From Paenibacillus silvae (GTDB lineage Bacteria > Bacillota > Bacilli > Paenibacillales > Paenibacillaceae), in contig NZ_BMFU01000005.1 in NCBI RefSeq assembly GCF_014639235.1, positions 264,953-328,952 on the forward strand: DNA of 64,000 bases. The letters run 5' to 3'. Both the position numbers and the translations under genes were made by a program. How positions within the stretch are numbered: position 1 is the first letter of the stretch; each line of letters starts with the position of its first letter. Under the pieces are notes generated by a model that saw only the letters and a list, made by a program, of their open reading frames with translations, searched no databases and was not told the DNA's origin. Shown here in pieces: positions 17,062-25,005 of this stretch.

Positions 17062-18054
17062 TTACAGCTTGCGTCTAGGAACAAAGCCCATGCGCTCTTT
17101 CACCGCATCCAACGTTTGCTGAGCAACCTCTTCCGCACGGCGTGCCGAAGTTTCTAATACATCTGTGAGTTCACCAGACTCGCGAATTTCATTATATCTT
17201 GTTTGCAGCGGTTCAATGACAGATACAACCACTTCAGCCAGCTCCTTTTTGAACGGACCGTACATTTTTCCTTCGTAACGCTCGGCAACCTCATTCAGCG
17301 TCATACCTGCACATTCTGCATAAATGCTCATCAGATTGCTGACTTCCGGTTTATTGGCCGGATCGTAAACGACTTCACGGCCTGAATCTGTTGTAGCACG
17401 GCTGATTTTTTTGCGAATGACATCCGGCGGGTCTAACAGAGCGATATAACTGCCGGCATTCGGATTACTTTTGCTCATTTTCGAGGAAGCGTCATCCAGC
17501 GACATCACACGCGCACCCACCTGTGGAATATATGGCTCAGGAATGGTGAAGTATTCTCCATAACGATGGTTAAAGCGTCCAGCCAGATCACGAGTCAATT
17601 CCAGATGCTGCTTCTGATCCTCACCGACAGGCACAAGATCGGCATTATACAGCAAAATATCTGCAGCCATCAAAGACGGATATACAAACAAACCGGCACC
17701 AACGGAATCTTTACCGGAGGATTTGTCCTTAAACTGTGTCATACGTTCCAGCTCACCCATCGAAGTGAGCGTAGTCATCAACCAGCCAAGCTCCGCGTGC
17801 TGTGGCACATGGGACTGCAGAAATACATTTGACTTGGATGCATCAATGCCCGCTGCAAGGAACAAGGCAGCAACGGCCTCGGATTGCTCGCGAAGCGCTG
17901 CCGGCTCCTGCGGCACGGTAATGGCATGCAGATCTACAACCATAAAATGACACTTGTAGTCATGCTGCAATTTCACAAAATTTTTAATTGCGCCGATGTA
18001 ATTCCCTAATGTCAGCTTACCGCTTGGCTGAATGCCTGATAATACTGTTTTCAT
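17062..18054 (-). CDS. trpS: Tryptophanyl-tRNA synthetase
   Basis: 330 residues from the second of two adjacent ATG codons (18057/18054), nine bases after GGGAGG. Class I synthetase: the HIGH-equivalent motif is PSGKLTLGNYIG near the N-terminus (GIQPSG start) and the KMSKS loop is SSKMSKSNPNAG at ~190-201. Charges tRNA-Trp in the cytoplasm. A tRNA-Trp-sensing T-box leader precedes the gene, so expression should rise when uncharged tRNA-Trp accumulates. Single-gene unit. Confidence 0.95.
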   Translation of the reverse strand: MKTVLSGIQPSGKLTLGNYIGAIKNFVKLQHDYKCHFMVVDLHAITVPQEPAALREQSEAVAALFLAAGIDASKSNVFLQSHVPQHAELGWLMTTLTSMGELERMTQFKDKSSGKDSVGAGLFVYPSLMAADILLYNADLVPVGEDQKQHLELTRDLAGRFNHRYGEYFTIPEPYIPQVGARVMSLDDASSKMSKSNPNAGSYIALLDPPDVIRKKISRATTDSGREVVYDPANKPEVSNLMSIYAECAGMTLNEVAERYEGKMYGPFKKELAEVVVSVIEPLQTRYNEIRESGELTDVLETSARRAEEVAQQTLDAVKERMGFVPRRKL

Positions 18055-18132
18055 CATCAAAAACCTCCCTGATTTCATCAATAACTAATAATCTCGCGGC
18101 CTGCGGCTCTTGCTAATTCATCCTGTGAACGC

Positions 18133-18437
18133 AAAAAGGCCCCACATCCGCAAGGGACGTGAGACCGTGGTGCCACCCTTATTCGCTTGTTCACCTGTTA
18201 TACTGACAATCGGCATAACAAAAGAAAAGCCTTCATTTTTCCTTAACGTGGAATAACCGGTATACCTACTGAGACCGCCTTACAGTGGCAGTGCCTGTTC
18301 AGTTATACACTCAAGGGTCCATTCAGCAAAGAGTTCACACCAGTTCGCATCTACCACTGGCTTTCTGAAGAGAATATTCCTTACCTACTTGTCCCTGTCA
18401 TCGCGTTGACATCATTCAATTCATAAATAACGTTCAG
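18133..18437 (-). promoter_or_regulatory. T-box riboswitch of trpS (tRNA-Trp)
   Basis: On the minus strand the leader holds the T-box sequence AGGGTGGCACCACGG (18165-18179), which pairs with the tRNA acceptor end. It is followed by a terminator hairpin GGTCTCACGTCC / GGATGTGGGGCC (18138-18166) and TTTTT. Stem I contains GAA-TGG-ACC with specifier codon TGG at 18319-18321, matching tryptophan. The AGTAGGTA-type bulge lies at the distal part. Binding of uncharged tRNA-Trp is expected to favour the antiterminator. Confidence 0.93.
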
Positions 18438-18443
18438 AATTCC

Positions 18444-18472
18444 ATCTTAATGCGCGGGAGCCAGAATGTCAA
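18444..18472 (-). promoter_or_regulatory. Sigma-A promoter of the trpS T-box transcript
   Basis: TTGACA, 17-base spacer, TAAGAT on the minus strand, seven or so bases before the start of the T-box leader. Consensus -35 and good spacing. Confidence 0.75.
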
Positions 18473-18662
18473 AATGGGATGCGTTTTTTTTCCCGATCGT
18501 TTAAAATCTGTTATGATGGTAGTGCCGTCCTGCCATGTCTTTAGAAGCAGCCTGCAGGATGCTACACGACAAGCTGGAATGAACACAACAATGACACGCC
18601 TGCAGCAGTGCAGCAACACATACTGATGCAGACAGATTTCAAGTGGGAAAAGGAGCATCGAT

Positions 18663-19640
18663 ATGAAACAAGTGACCAAAGGTCAATGGAATGGTTACGA
18701 CACGTATATCCTACATAGCCGTGAATTGGAAATCACCCTGCTGCCACGTCTGGGAAATAATATCATTTCGATTCGCGATCTGGTGCATAACCGGGATATT
18801 GTTCGCCGTCCAGACGAGAATGATTTGGCCTTCTATTTGCAGAAGCCATATCACTTCGGGGTTCCTCTGCTTATACCACCTGGACGCATTCACCGGGGAC
18901 AATTCGAATATGAAGGTGTACGTTATCAGTTCGATCAAAATACGGAGCATGGCAACCATATTCATGGTCTCCATCGCAGCCAGGCCTGGTGTGTCAGTGA
19001 TATTGAGGAAGATGAAGATGGCTGCACGATCACAACCGAATTATTGACCGAAAACGAAGAGCACTGGATGGAGCAATTCCCCATCCCGTTGAAGCTTGAA
19101 ATGACGTTCAGCCTGCAAAATGCTGTGCTGACCCAACGATTGCGTGTCACTAACCTGAGCACAACACCTGCTCCTTTCGGAATGGGATATCATACATGGT
19201 TCTTGCTCGACGGACAGCCTGCCGACTGGACGCTCCAGCTCCCGGTCTCCGGACTATACGCACAAAATAAAGAACAGCTGCCTACAGGCGAAATAGAAGC
19301 TTTACATGATGAATGGTCCTCCATCGGCGAAGGCATTAACATGCAAGGCCGGAACTGGGATACACTGCTTCGTGCTGCGGAAGGCAAACCGGCGGTGGCT
19401 CATTTGCGCAGAAAAGATGGATATACACTGAAATATTCAGTGGATGAAGGTTATTTCAAACACTGGGTTTTGTATACCAAGGGTGAATCAGATCAATTTT
19501 TGTGCATTGAACCCTACACTTGGCTGCCAGATGCACCGAACCTGCCCATGACCGACGATATCACAGGATTGATTCGGCTTGAGCCAGAACAGCCCGTCGA
19601 GTTGACCTCAAAAATTGAAGTTGTTTCAACGAATAAATGA
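18663..19640 (+). CDS. Aldose 1-epimerase family protein
   Basis: 325 residues. Beta-sandwich mutarotase family: likely catalytic histidines in EHGNHIHGLH (~95-104) and GMGYHTWFLLDG (~172-183), and a conserved acidic residue near the C-terminus (CIEPYTWLPDAPN). Such enzymes interconvert alpha and beta anomers of hexoses or act on sugar phosphates. AAAAGGAG precedes ATG 18663. No sugar catabolic genes adjoin, so the substrate is open. Confidence 0.85.
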   Translation: MKQVTKGQWNGYDTYILHSRELEITLLPRLGNNIISIRDLVHNRDIVRRPDENDLAFYLQKPYHFGVPLLIPPGRIHRGQFEYEGVRYQFDQNTEHGNHIHGLHRSQAWCVSDIEEDEDGCTITTELLTENEEHWMEQFPIPLKLEMTFSLQNAVLTQRLRVTNLSTTPAPFGMGYHTWFLLDGQPADWTLQLPVSGLYAQNKEQLPTGEIEALHDEWSSIGEGINMQGRNWDTLLRAAEGKPAVAHLRRKDGYTLKYSVDEGYFKHWVLYTKGESDQFLCIEPYTWLPDAPNLPMTDDITGLIRLEPEQPVELTSKIEVVSTNK

Positions 19641-19695
19641 AGAAGTCTGGATGATGATATGAATCCATTCATTCGGCTAATATTTTCATAACTAT

Positions 19696-19880
19696 ATAAG
19701 TTGAACTAAAGATTTTACACAATCCACTCCGATGACAGAACAACCTTCCAATCGCTGTTATCCCCAGATTTTTTTGATTCCCTTTTCCAAAGGGAAAAAT
19801 CTGGTGACAAAGGCGACCGCTCCGCTTTTCAGGTTTTTTCTGTCCTCTCCGTTCACGTGTAAATAAATAGTTCAACTTAT
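19696..19880 (+). repeat. Dispersed intergenic palindromic element, copy 2
   Basis: 185 bases. Perfect 13-base terminal arms ATAAGTTGAACTA (19696-19708) and TAGTTCAACTTAT (19868-19880), then TTTTACAC / GTGTAAAT, then the hairpin core 19753-19815: CGCTGTTATC-C-CCAGATTTTT pairing with AAAAATCTGG-T-GATAA-like sequence (here GACAA) and GCG, with nested TTCCC/GGGAA. Closely related to copy 1. It lies after the epimerase gene and carries no ORF. Confidence 0.82.
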
Positions 19881-19902
19881 CTATATGCTCCTGTACAAAA
19901 AG

Positions 19903-19927
19903 CAGCCGATCCGCAATGGATCGGCTG
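19903..19927 (+). terminator. Intrinsic terminator after the epimerase gene and repeat
   Basis: Perfect stem CAGCCGATCC / GGATCGGCTG with a five-base loop, followed by TTT. Sits just past repeat copy 2. Confidence 0.7.
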
Positions 19928-19981
19928 TTTAAGTTGACATGAACCCTTTTGATTATCCATATATTCCCTTACGCCATATCA

Positions 19982-20011
19982 TGTATATTTCCGCTTTCTC
20001 GATCCATACTA
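19982..20011 (+). promoter_or_regulatory. Sigma-G promoter of SASP gene 2
   Basis: TGTATA, 17-base spacer, CATACTA: the -10 equals the sigma-G consensus. It lies 30 bases before the ATG of a SASP gene. Confidence 0.75.
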
Positions 20012-20041
20012 ACATCACCAACCTATAAGGAGGTGAGACAT

Positions 20042-20275
20042 ATGTACGGAAGCCAAAACCAAGGTAGCGGAAGCCGCTCTAACAACCTGGTTGTTCCTCA
20101 AGCGACAGCAGCATTGCAACAATTGAAAATGGAAGCTGCACAAGAGCTGGGTGTAACAATCCCGCAAGATGGTTACTACGGTAACTACACATCCCGTGAG
20201 ACAGGTTCTCTGGGTGGTTATATCACCAAACGTCTGGTACAAATCGCTGAGCAGCAATTATCGGGTCGTTCGTAA
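20042..20275 (+). CDS. Alpha/beta-type small acid-soluble spore protein 2
   Basis: 77 residues from ATG 20042, set by AAGGAGGTGAGACAT. The frame is open upstream but without a ribosome site. Core sequence (SNNLVVPQATAALQQLKMEA... to ...GYITKRLVQIAEQ) is almost identical to SASP 1; the ends differ (MYGSQNQGSGSR and QLSGRS). GPR cleavage region is KMEAAQELGV. Binds and protects spore DNA. Likely expressed in the forespore from the sigma-G promoter upstream. Confidence 0.93.
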   Translation: MYGSQNQGSGSRSNNLVVPQATAALQQLKMEAAQELGVTIPQDGYYGNYTSRETGSLGGYITKRLVQIAEQQLSGRS

Positions 20276-20316
20276 GCTCGAAATTATTGCTTCTGCCCTG
20301 AGTAGAGCTTGAACGG

Positions 20317-20346
20317 AAAGGCGGCCTTCTTCGGAAGTGCCGCTTT
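20317..20346. terminator. Terminator after SASP gene 2
   Basis: Stem AAAGGCGGCCTTC / GAAGTGCCGCTTT around a TTCG-type loop, followed by ATTTTG. Lies between convergent genes and may serve both. Confidence 0.75.
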
Positions 20347-20352
20347 ATTTTG

Positions 20353-20760
20353 TTATGATGATTCCCTGTTTGAGTCCGGATATGTATTCGTTCTGGGATA
20401 TCGAATCATCAGATTCGCCATATTATAATTGGACTCCATCGTTGCATCCACCAGAATCATATTCTGCCGAACTGTAAAGTCATAACTTATTTCACCGTGA
20501 GTCCAATTGCGCTTGAACTTCAGCGTCTCCAAGGCCATCGCACGGAAGGAAGCTCGTTGTGCATGTGTGAGGCCAGCTCCCTCCAATTCCATCTGTCCAT
20601 CCCGCCCAGCTATCGGATTATGTCGAACACCAAACTTCCCGATAATATTGTTTCGTATTTGCACAAAAACCACCCCTGAATCCAGCCCTGCCAACTCCTG
20701 ATCAAGCTCTTTAAACACCAAGTCTAACTGCCTTGCTAATGAAAGCTGTTCCATTTTCAT
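20353..20760 (-). CDS. Conserved-looking hypothetical protein
   Basis: 135 residues, cytoplasmic by composition, with no signal peptide or membrane span. I do not recognise the family. It contains an internal GVRHNPIAGRDGQMELEG and a C-terminal YPRTN stretch. GGAGGAG lies just before the start at 20760 (MKMEQLSLARQ...). Convergent with SASP gene 2. Codon use resembles its neighbours, which supports a real gene. Confidence 0.6.
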   Translation of the reverse strand: MKMEQLSLARQLDLVFKELDQELAGLDSGVVFVQIRNNIIGKFGVRHNPIAGRDGQMELEGAGLTHAQRASFRAMALETLKFKRNWTHGEISYDFTVRQNMILVDATMESNYNMANLMIRYPRTNTYPDSNRESS

Positions 20761-20977
20761 GATAACACTCCTCCTATTATGCTTTTAGTCCTATACAACA
20801 AGGACTTACGGCTCATTATATGACAACATATGTTAATACTCAACAAAATAAAACATTTTTGGGTAATTATTACTAAATTTTGCGCGATTTATTGCCATTT
20901 GCATTCCTTAAAATGAGTTTTTTCCTTGATTTACGACAAAATAACTTAAAATAAAAAAGACTATTTCACAACAAAAA

Positions 20978-21015
20978 GGCCGCAATTCATGTCTCTTAGA
21001 CATCAAATTACGACC
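20978..21015 (-). terminator. Terminator of the oligoendopeptidase gene
   Basis: Imperfect stem GGTCGTAATTTGATGTCT / AGACATGAATTGCGGCC (minus strand) followed by TTTTTGTTGTG. Confidence 0.75.
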
Positions 21016-21043
21016 ATTGATTGATGAAGGGAACGCTGTTTAA

Positions 21044-22843
21044 CTACATTACGTTCTCCGTCATTTCCATAAATTGCTCTATATCAGCAATAACCAGATT
21101 CGCTGCAGCCTGCCAGAAATCAGCTTGGGTCAGATCCGCACCCAAATGTTTCTGAGCCAATTGCTCCACGGTCATCCGACCCGTATCACGAAGCAGATCA
21201 TCATATTTATCGGCAAAAGCCGTGCCTTCCTGCTGAGCCCGGGCATAGATTCCCGCACTAAACATATATCCGAACGTATAAGGGAAGTTGTAGAACGGCA
21301 CACCCGTCAAATAAAAATGAAGTTTGGATGCCCAGAAATGCGGGTGAGTGGAAGCAAGAACGCCACAGAAGGCTTCTTCCTGAGCCTCTACCATTAATCT
21401 GCTGAGCTCGTCGGCACTTACCAGGCCTTTCTTGCGCTGCTCATAGAAACGGGTTTCAAACAGGAAACGAGCATGGATGTTCATAAAAAAGGCAACACTG
21501 CGCTGGATTTTATCCTCCAGCAGCGCCAGCTTTTCCTGCTCATCACGTGCTGTTTGCACCAGAGCATCGGCTACAATCATCTCGGCAAATGTCGAAGCTG
21601 TCTCAGCCACGTTCATCGCATAGCGCTGATTCAGAGCAGGCAATTCTTCCATAATGTGCTGATGGTAGCCATGTCCAAGCTCATGAGCCAGCGTGGATAC
21701 ATTCGACGCAGTACCAGAGAACGTCATGAAAATGCGAGTCGCTTTGCTCAGCGGCAGTGACGTACAAAAGCCTCCTGGACGTTTCCCCGGGCGATCCTCA
21801 GCCTCGATCCAGCGTTTTTCAAACGCCATCTCCGCAAAGCTGGACAACTTCGGACTAAATCTCGCAAATTGCTCTACAATCGTCAACGCCGCTTCGTCAT
21901 ACGTTACTTTCCCTACAGACTTTCCTACCGGCGCATCTACGTCGCTCCAGCTCAGCTTATCCACACCAAGCAATTTGGCTTTTCGTTCCAGATACTTCAC
22001 AAGAACCGGCTTGGTTCCATTAATAACATCCCACATCGCATCCAGCGTCTGTCGTGACATCCGATTAATCGCCAGCGGCTCCTTCAAAATATCCTGCCAG
22101 CCACGTTTCTCGTAAAGCTTCAGACGGAAACCGGCAAGATGATTCAATGTGTCTGCACAGAAATCTTCGACCTCGGTCCAGGCCTGCTCCCATGAGCTGA
22201 ATACCCGCTCACGAACTTCACGCTCACTATCACTTAACTTGTTGGCCGCTTGTCCGGCAGACAGCATAACCGTCTCTCCATCCTGCTCAAATGGAATGTT
22301 CACTTTGCTTACGATGGTATTATAAAATTTCCCCCAGCCATGATAACCGTCGACACCAAGATCGAGAGCCAGTCCCTCCAGTTCAGGTGACATTTTGTCT
22401 CTAGCCTGAGCCCGGCTTTCGTTTAATACAAAGGACAGCGGCTGTATGTCAGCTTGCGGAAGCCATTGATCCCATACAACATCCGGTGTCTCGCTAAAGA
22501 TGTTATCCAGCTTCGACTTGCTGCTATTCAGCATTGCTGCAATGGAGCTGACAGCACCTTGAAGCTGGGCCGCTTTTTTGTCCTGCTGATTTTGTGCTGA
22601 CAGACAGGATACAAAGGCAGAGCCCTCCGATATCCGCACATAACAGCTTTGCAGCAATTCCAGAACAGGCTTATAAGCAGCTGCATCTTCCAACGTGGCA
22701 GGAGCAGCCATCTGCTGAAGGGTTTGCTGCAATGTTCGTACATCCTTGTCCAGATCGTTAAGATATGAGGCGAATGCTTCGGAAGAAGAACCTCCACTAA
22801 AGATGGACTCCAGATCCCACACAGGGTGTAATGGCATTTTCAT
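21044..22843 (-). CDS. pepF: Oligoendopeptidase F (M3 family metallopeptidase)
   Basis: 599 residues, full length for PepF/YjbG-type enzymes. Zinc motif HELGH at ~387-391 (TLAHELGHGYHQHIM), with a downstream Glu in NVAETASTFAEM as the third ligand. N-terminal helical domain precedes the catalytic fold. Cleaves short peptides (about 7-17 residues) in the cytoplasm. Start at 22843 has the sequence MKMPLHPVWDLESIF; the adjacent internal ATG two codons in is possible. Confidence 0.92.
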   Translation of the reverse strand: MKMPLHPVWDLESIFSGGSSSEAFASYLNDLDKDVRTLQQTLQQMAAPATLEDAAAYKPVLELLQSCYVRISEGSAFVSCLSAQNQQDKKAAQLQGAVSSIAAMLNSSKSKLDNIFSETPDVVWDQWLPQADIQPLSFVLNESRAQARDKMSPELEGLALDLGVDGYHGWGKFYNTIVSKVNIPFEQDGETVMLSAGQAANKLSDSEREVRERVFSSWEQAWTEVEDFCADTLNHLAGFRLKLYEKRGWQDILKEPLAINRMSRQTLDAMWDVINGTKPVLVKYLERKAKLLGVDKLSWSDVDAPVGKSVGKVTYDEAALTIVEQFARFSPKLSSFAEMAFEKRWIEAEDRPGKRPGGFCTSLPLSKATRIFMTFSGTASNVSTLAHELGHGYHQHIMEELPALNQRYAMNVAETASTFAEMIVADALVQTARDEQEKLALLEDKIQRSVAFFMNIHARFLFETRFYEQRKKGLVSADELSRLMVEAQEEAFCGVLASTHPHFWASKLHFYLTGVPFYNFPYTFGYMFSAGIYARAQQEGTAFADKYDDLLRDTGRMTVEQLAQKHLGADLTQADFWQAAANLVIADIEQFMEMTENVM

Positions 22844-22962
22844 CTAATTAAGGCACCTCTTTCTGCAGATTCAATGTAACACTTTGAATTAAAAACTGGT
22901 TTTATACGCAACGTATCTCTATACTAGAGAAATAATGCAACAACTTTTCAGGAGGTCAGTGT

Positions 22963-23133
22963 ATGAAACCTTTACAAGTATCGGCTGAAACTGCCGTCAA
23001 ACTAGCAGCATCTCTCGGCGTGCCTCTGGAGCATCTGATGCATATGCCTCAACATATTCTCATGCAGAAGATTGCAGAACTCGCAAAGGAAGAAGCGAGC
23101 AAACCTGCGGACAAAGAAGGCAGCGCGGAATGA
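22963..23133 (+). CDS. YycC-like small protein
   Basis: 56 residues: MKPLQVSAETAVKLAASLG followed by VPLEHLMHMPQHILMQKIAEL, which matches the small B. subtilis YycC family (unknown function). CAGGAGGTCAGTGT gives a good ribosome site. The stop overlaps the start of the next gene as ATGA (23130-23133), so the two are translationally coupled. Confidence 0.8.
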   Translation: MKPLQVSAETAVKLAASLGVPLEHLMHMPQHILMQKIAELAKEEASKPADKEGSAE

Positions 23134-23360
23134 TTCCTTTTGAGAACAGCTGGCCATATGACATCATTATGGGGGATATTTACGTGCAGCAGTGCCCCTT
23201 CTGTGACACAAACAATGTTCTGTTACCCCTTAAACCCAAGGAACTCATCCGTATCCGTGAAGGAAAAAAGAAATTACTTGTTTTCCCTTGCTGTAACAGC
23301 AGCATAACCGTCATTGACACCGATAACGATTATCTGTTGGCCAGTCGGCCTATACGCTAA
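23130..23360 (+). CDS. Small zinc-ribbon-like hypothetical protein
   Basis: 76 residues with CPFC at ~26-29 and a CC pair at ~54-55 (VFPCCNSS), suggesting a metal-binding knuckle. No membrane span. Start overlaps the stop of the YycC-like gene (ATGA), which strongly implies an operon. The family is not recognised beyond this pattern. Confidence 0.7.
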   Translation: MIPFENSWPYDIIMGDIYVQQCPFCDTNNVLLPLKPKELIRIREGKKKLLVFPCCNSSITVIDTDNDYLLASRPIR

Positions 23361-23377
23361 TTTGATATGAGATCAGA

Positions 23378-24118
23378 CTAAAGGGGGCTGCGCTTCGCAG
23401 CCTCTTTGTCTGCCTCCAGCATTTCTTCAGGCAGCTCCATCTTGCTGGATAACATCTGCTCACGCAGCAGCGCCCACTGTTCCCTTGAAGCCCGGATCAT
23501 GGCTGCATCCGTAATGCGCTTGTCATGAATAACTCGTCCAAACCATTGGACCGCCTCATGAAACCGTCCAACTCTGCGATTCAGCTCCCCGAGCAAATAC
23601 AGCAGCTTCGCTTCATTACCGCCTGTACCTTCCCGTTCGAACACCTTGACGTATGCTTCCAGACTGAATTCAAGGAAACGATGTTCCTGTGTATGATCCT
23701 CCATATATCTGTACAGCCAGGCGATATGATGCAGCAGACCAGCAACAACCCGGTCCTTCTCCTGTATCACCTGAGCACACAACAAGCCAAGTTTGTATGT
23801 AGCGAGTGCCTGTTCCAAATTTCTTGCACCACTATAATCCCGCTTGAGCCAGCGGTTACCAATCTGCTCCATAAACGCCTTGCGCTGCATATCACTCAAG
23901 CTGCTCGTTGAATTTTCTGTTGAAGCGAATCCGCATGAAGGACAGATCCGAACGACATAAAAATCAGGATTCTCCTGTTTGTAATACGCACAAAAATCAG
24001 AATCTGTCCGGTAAGGCCGTTTCAAGCTAGGTCTTACCCGTGAGGTTTCAAATTCGGTCTCGCAATAATGACACTTCACCTTCACCTTATACAGCGGCTC
24101 TAATTCCACTTGTTCCAT
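23378..24118 (-). CDS. DUF2225 family protein
   Basis: 246 residues. N-terminal zinc-ribbon-like part with CHYCETEF (~16-23) and CPSCGFAS (~59-66), followed by an all-helical TPR-like region (HHIAWLYRYME..., LYLLGELNRRVGRFHEAVQW). This is the DUF2225 architecture common in Bacillales; the function is unknown. GGGAGAGGG precedes ATG 24118. Upstream on the same strand lies the truncated haemoglobin gene with a 33-base gap, so cotranscription is possible. Confidence 0.82.
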   Translation of the reverse strand: MEQVELEPLYKVKVKCHYCETEFETSRVRPSLKRPYRTDSDFCAYYKQENPDFYVVRICPSCGFASTENSTSSLSDMQRKAFMEQIGNRWLKRDYSGARNLEQALATYKLGLLCAQVIQEKDRVVAGLLHHIAWLYRYMEDHTQEHRFLEFSLEAYVKVFEREGTGGNEAKLLYLLGELNRRVGRFHEAVQWFGRVIHDKRITDAAMIRASREQWALLREQMLSSKMELPEEMLEADKEAAKRSPL

Positions 24119-24151
24119 CCCTCTCCCGTCAGGCTTGTCTTGTATTTGGAA

Positions 24152-24529
24152 CTATGGCGTATTCACGAAATGATGCGCCGGCCCTGATAAACGCTGCAAA
24201 ATAAACGAATGCAGAGGCTCCTCTACACCAATTTGTGTTAACGCCTGATTCATGCAGGCAAGCCATGCTTCTGCTCGCTCAACCGTTACTTCAAAATGCA
24301 TATGACGGGCACGCATCATCGGATGTCCGTAAGCCTCGGAGAACAACGCCGGTCCTCCAAAAAATTGAGACAGAAACATGTACTGTTTGTCTATTACCGG
24401 CTGAATATCTTCCGGGAAAAGAGGTGCAAGCTGTTCATTCTGCAATACAATCGGATAAAAAGCCTCAACCAATGCACGAACGCCTTCAGCACCTCCAAGA
24501 TTATCATAAATGCTTAAACTGGGATTCAT
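24152..24529 (-). CDS. Group II truncated haemoglobin
   Basis: 125 residues from ATG 24529 (GAGGTGAGAACC upstream; the GTG nine bases earlier overlaps that ribosome site). Family features: SIYDNLGGAEGVRALVEAFY at the start, YMFLSQFFGGP in the CD/E region, the proximal His in RARHMHFEV and Trp at WLACMNQAL. Resembles B. subtilis YjbI. Binds haem and O2/NO; may help detoxify NO or handle oxygen. The neighbouring PepF and DUF2225 genes give no direct clue. Confidence 0.88.
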   Translation of the reverse strand: MNPSLSIYDNLGGAEGVRALVEAFYPIVLQNEQLAPLFPEDIQPVIDKQYMFLSQFFGGPALFSEAYGHPMMRARHMHFEVTVERAEAWLACMNQALTQIGVEEPLHSFILQRLSGPAHHFVNTP

Positions 24530-24656
24530 GGTTCTCACCTCTTCCTGATGTCGAATTTTGCAATATAATACACGTCACATGAACATGGTAAACAGCAAGT
24601 CAACTACCTAGCCCTTAAAGCCAGCATCTCCATTCTATCAAAAAAAGACAAAAAAA

Positions 24657-24678
24657 GCGCCACCCCTAAGGCTGGCGC
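24657..24678 (-). terminator. Terminator of the 31-codon gene
   Basis: GCGCCA / TGGCGC stem with a CCCCTAAGGC-type loop, followed on the minus strand by TTTTTTTGTCTTTTTTTG. It lies 14 bases after the stop of the small ORF. Confidence 0.85.
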
Positions 24679-24691
24679 ACCGCATATTCCA

Positions 24692-24787
24692 TTAATAACT
24701 TCGCCAATCTTCCTCTTCGGTACGTACCAGTGAGGCACGTATAACATACACAAATGCACAGACCAGGACTCCGGCGACAAGACTCAT
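24692..24787 (-). CDS. 31-residue single-span membrane peptide
   Basis: An ORF too short for routine calling: ATG 24787 preceded by GGATGGAGTGATG, then 31 codons and TAA, then an intrinsic terminator. The peptide begins MSLVAGVLVCAFVYVIRASL (one hydrophobic segment) and ends in a charged TEEEDW. The ribosome site, membrane-like composition and dedicated terminator all argue for a real gene. Function unknown; small membrane peptides often modulate transporters or sensors. Confidence 0.6.
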   Translation of the reverse strand: MSLVAGVLVCAFVYVIRASLVRTEEEDWRSY

Positions 24788-25005
24788 GATCATCACTCCA
24801 TCCTTATTGATTCCACCTTATTGACCATTAGGTGACGTTCAGGCGTTTTACCTATTTTAGCATACATCATTTAAAAACACAGCCACTTTTGCAAACGCTT
24901 TCTTATAATATTTTGTACTGTTTGTCCGCTTTTTCTCATATATTGATGGCAAAAGCCCGTGATCGGCTGCAGATCATTCATTTCAACCATAAAGGAGAAA
25001 AATTC

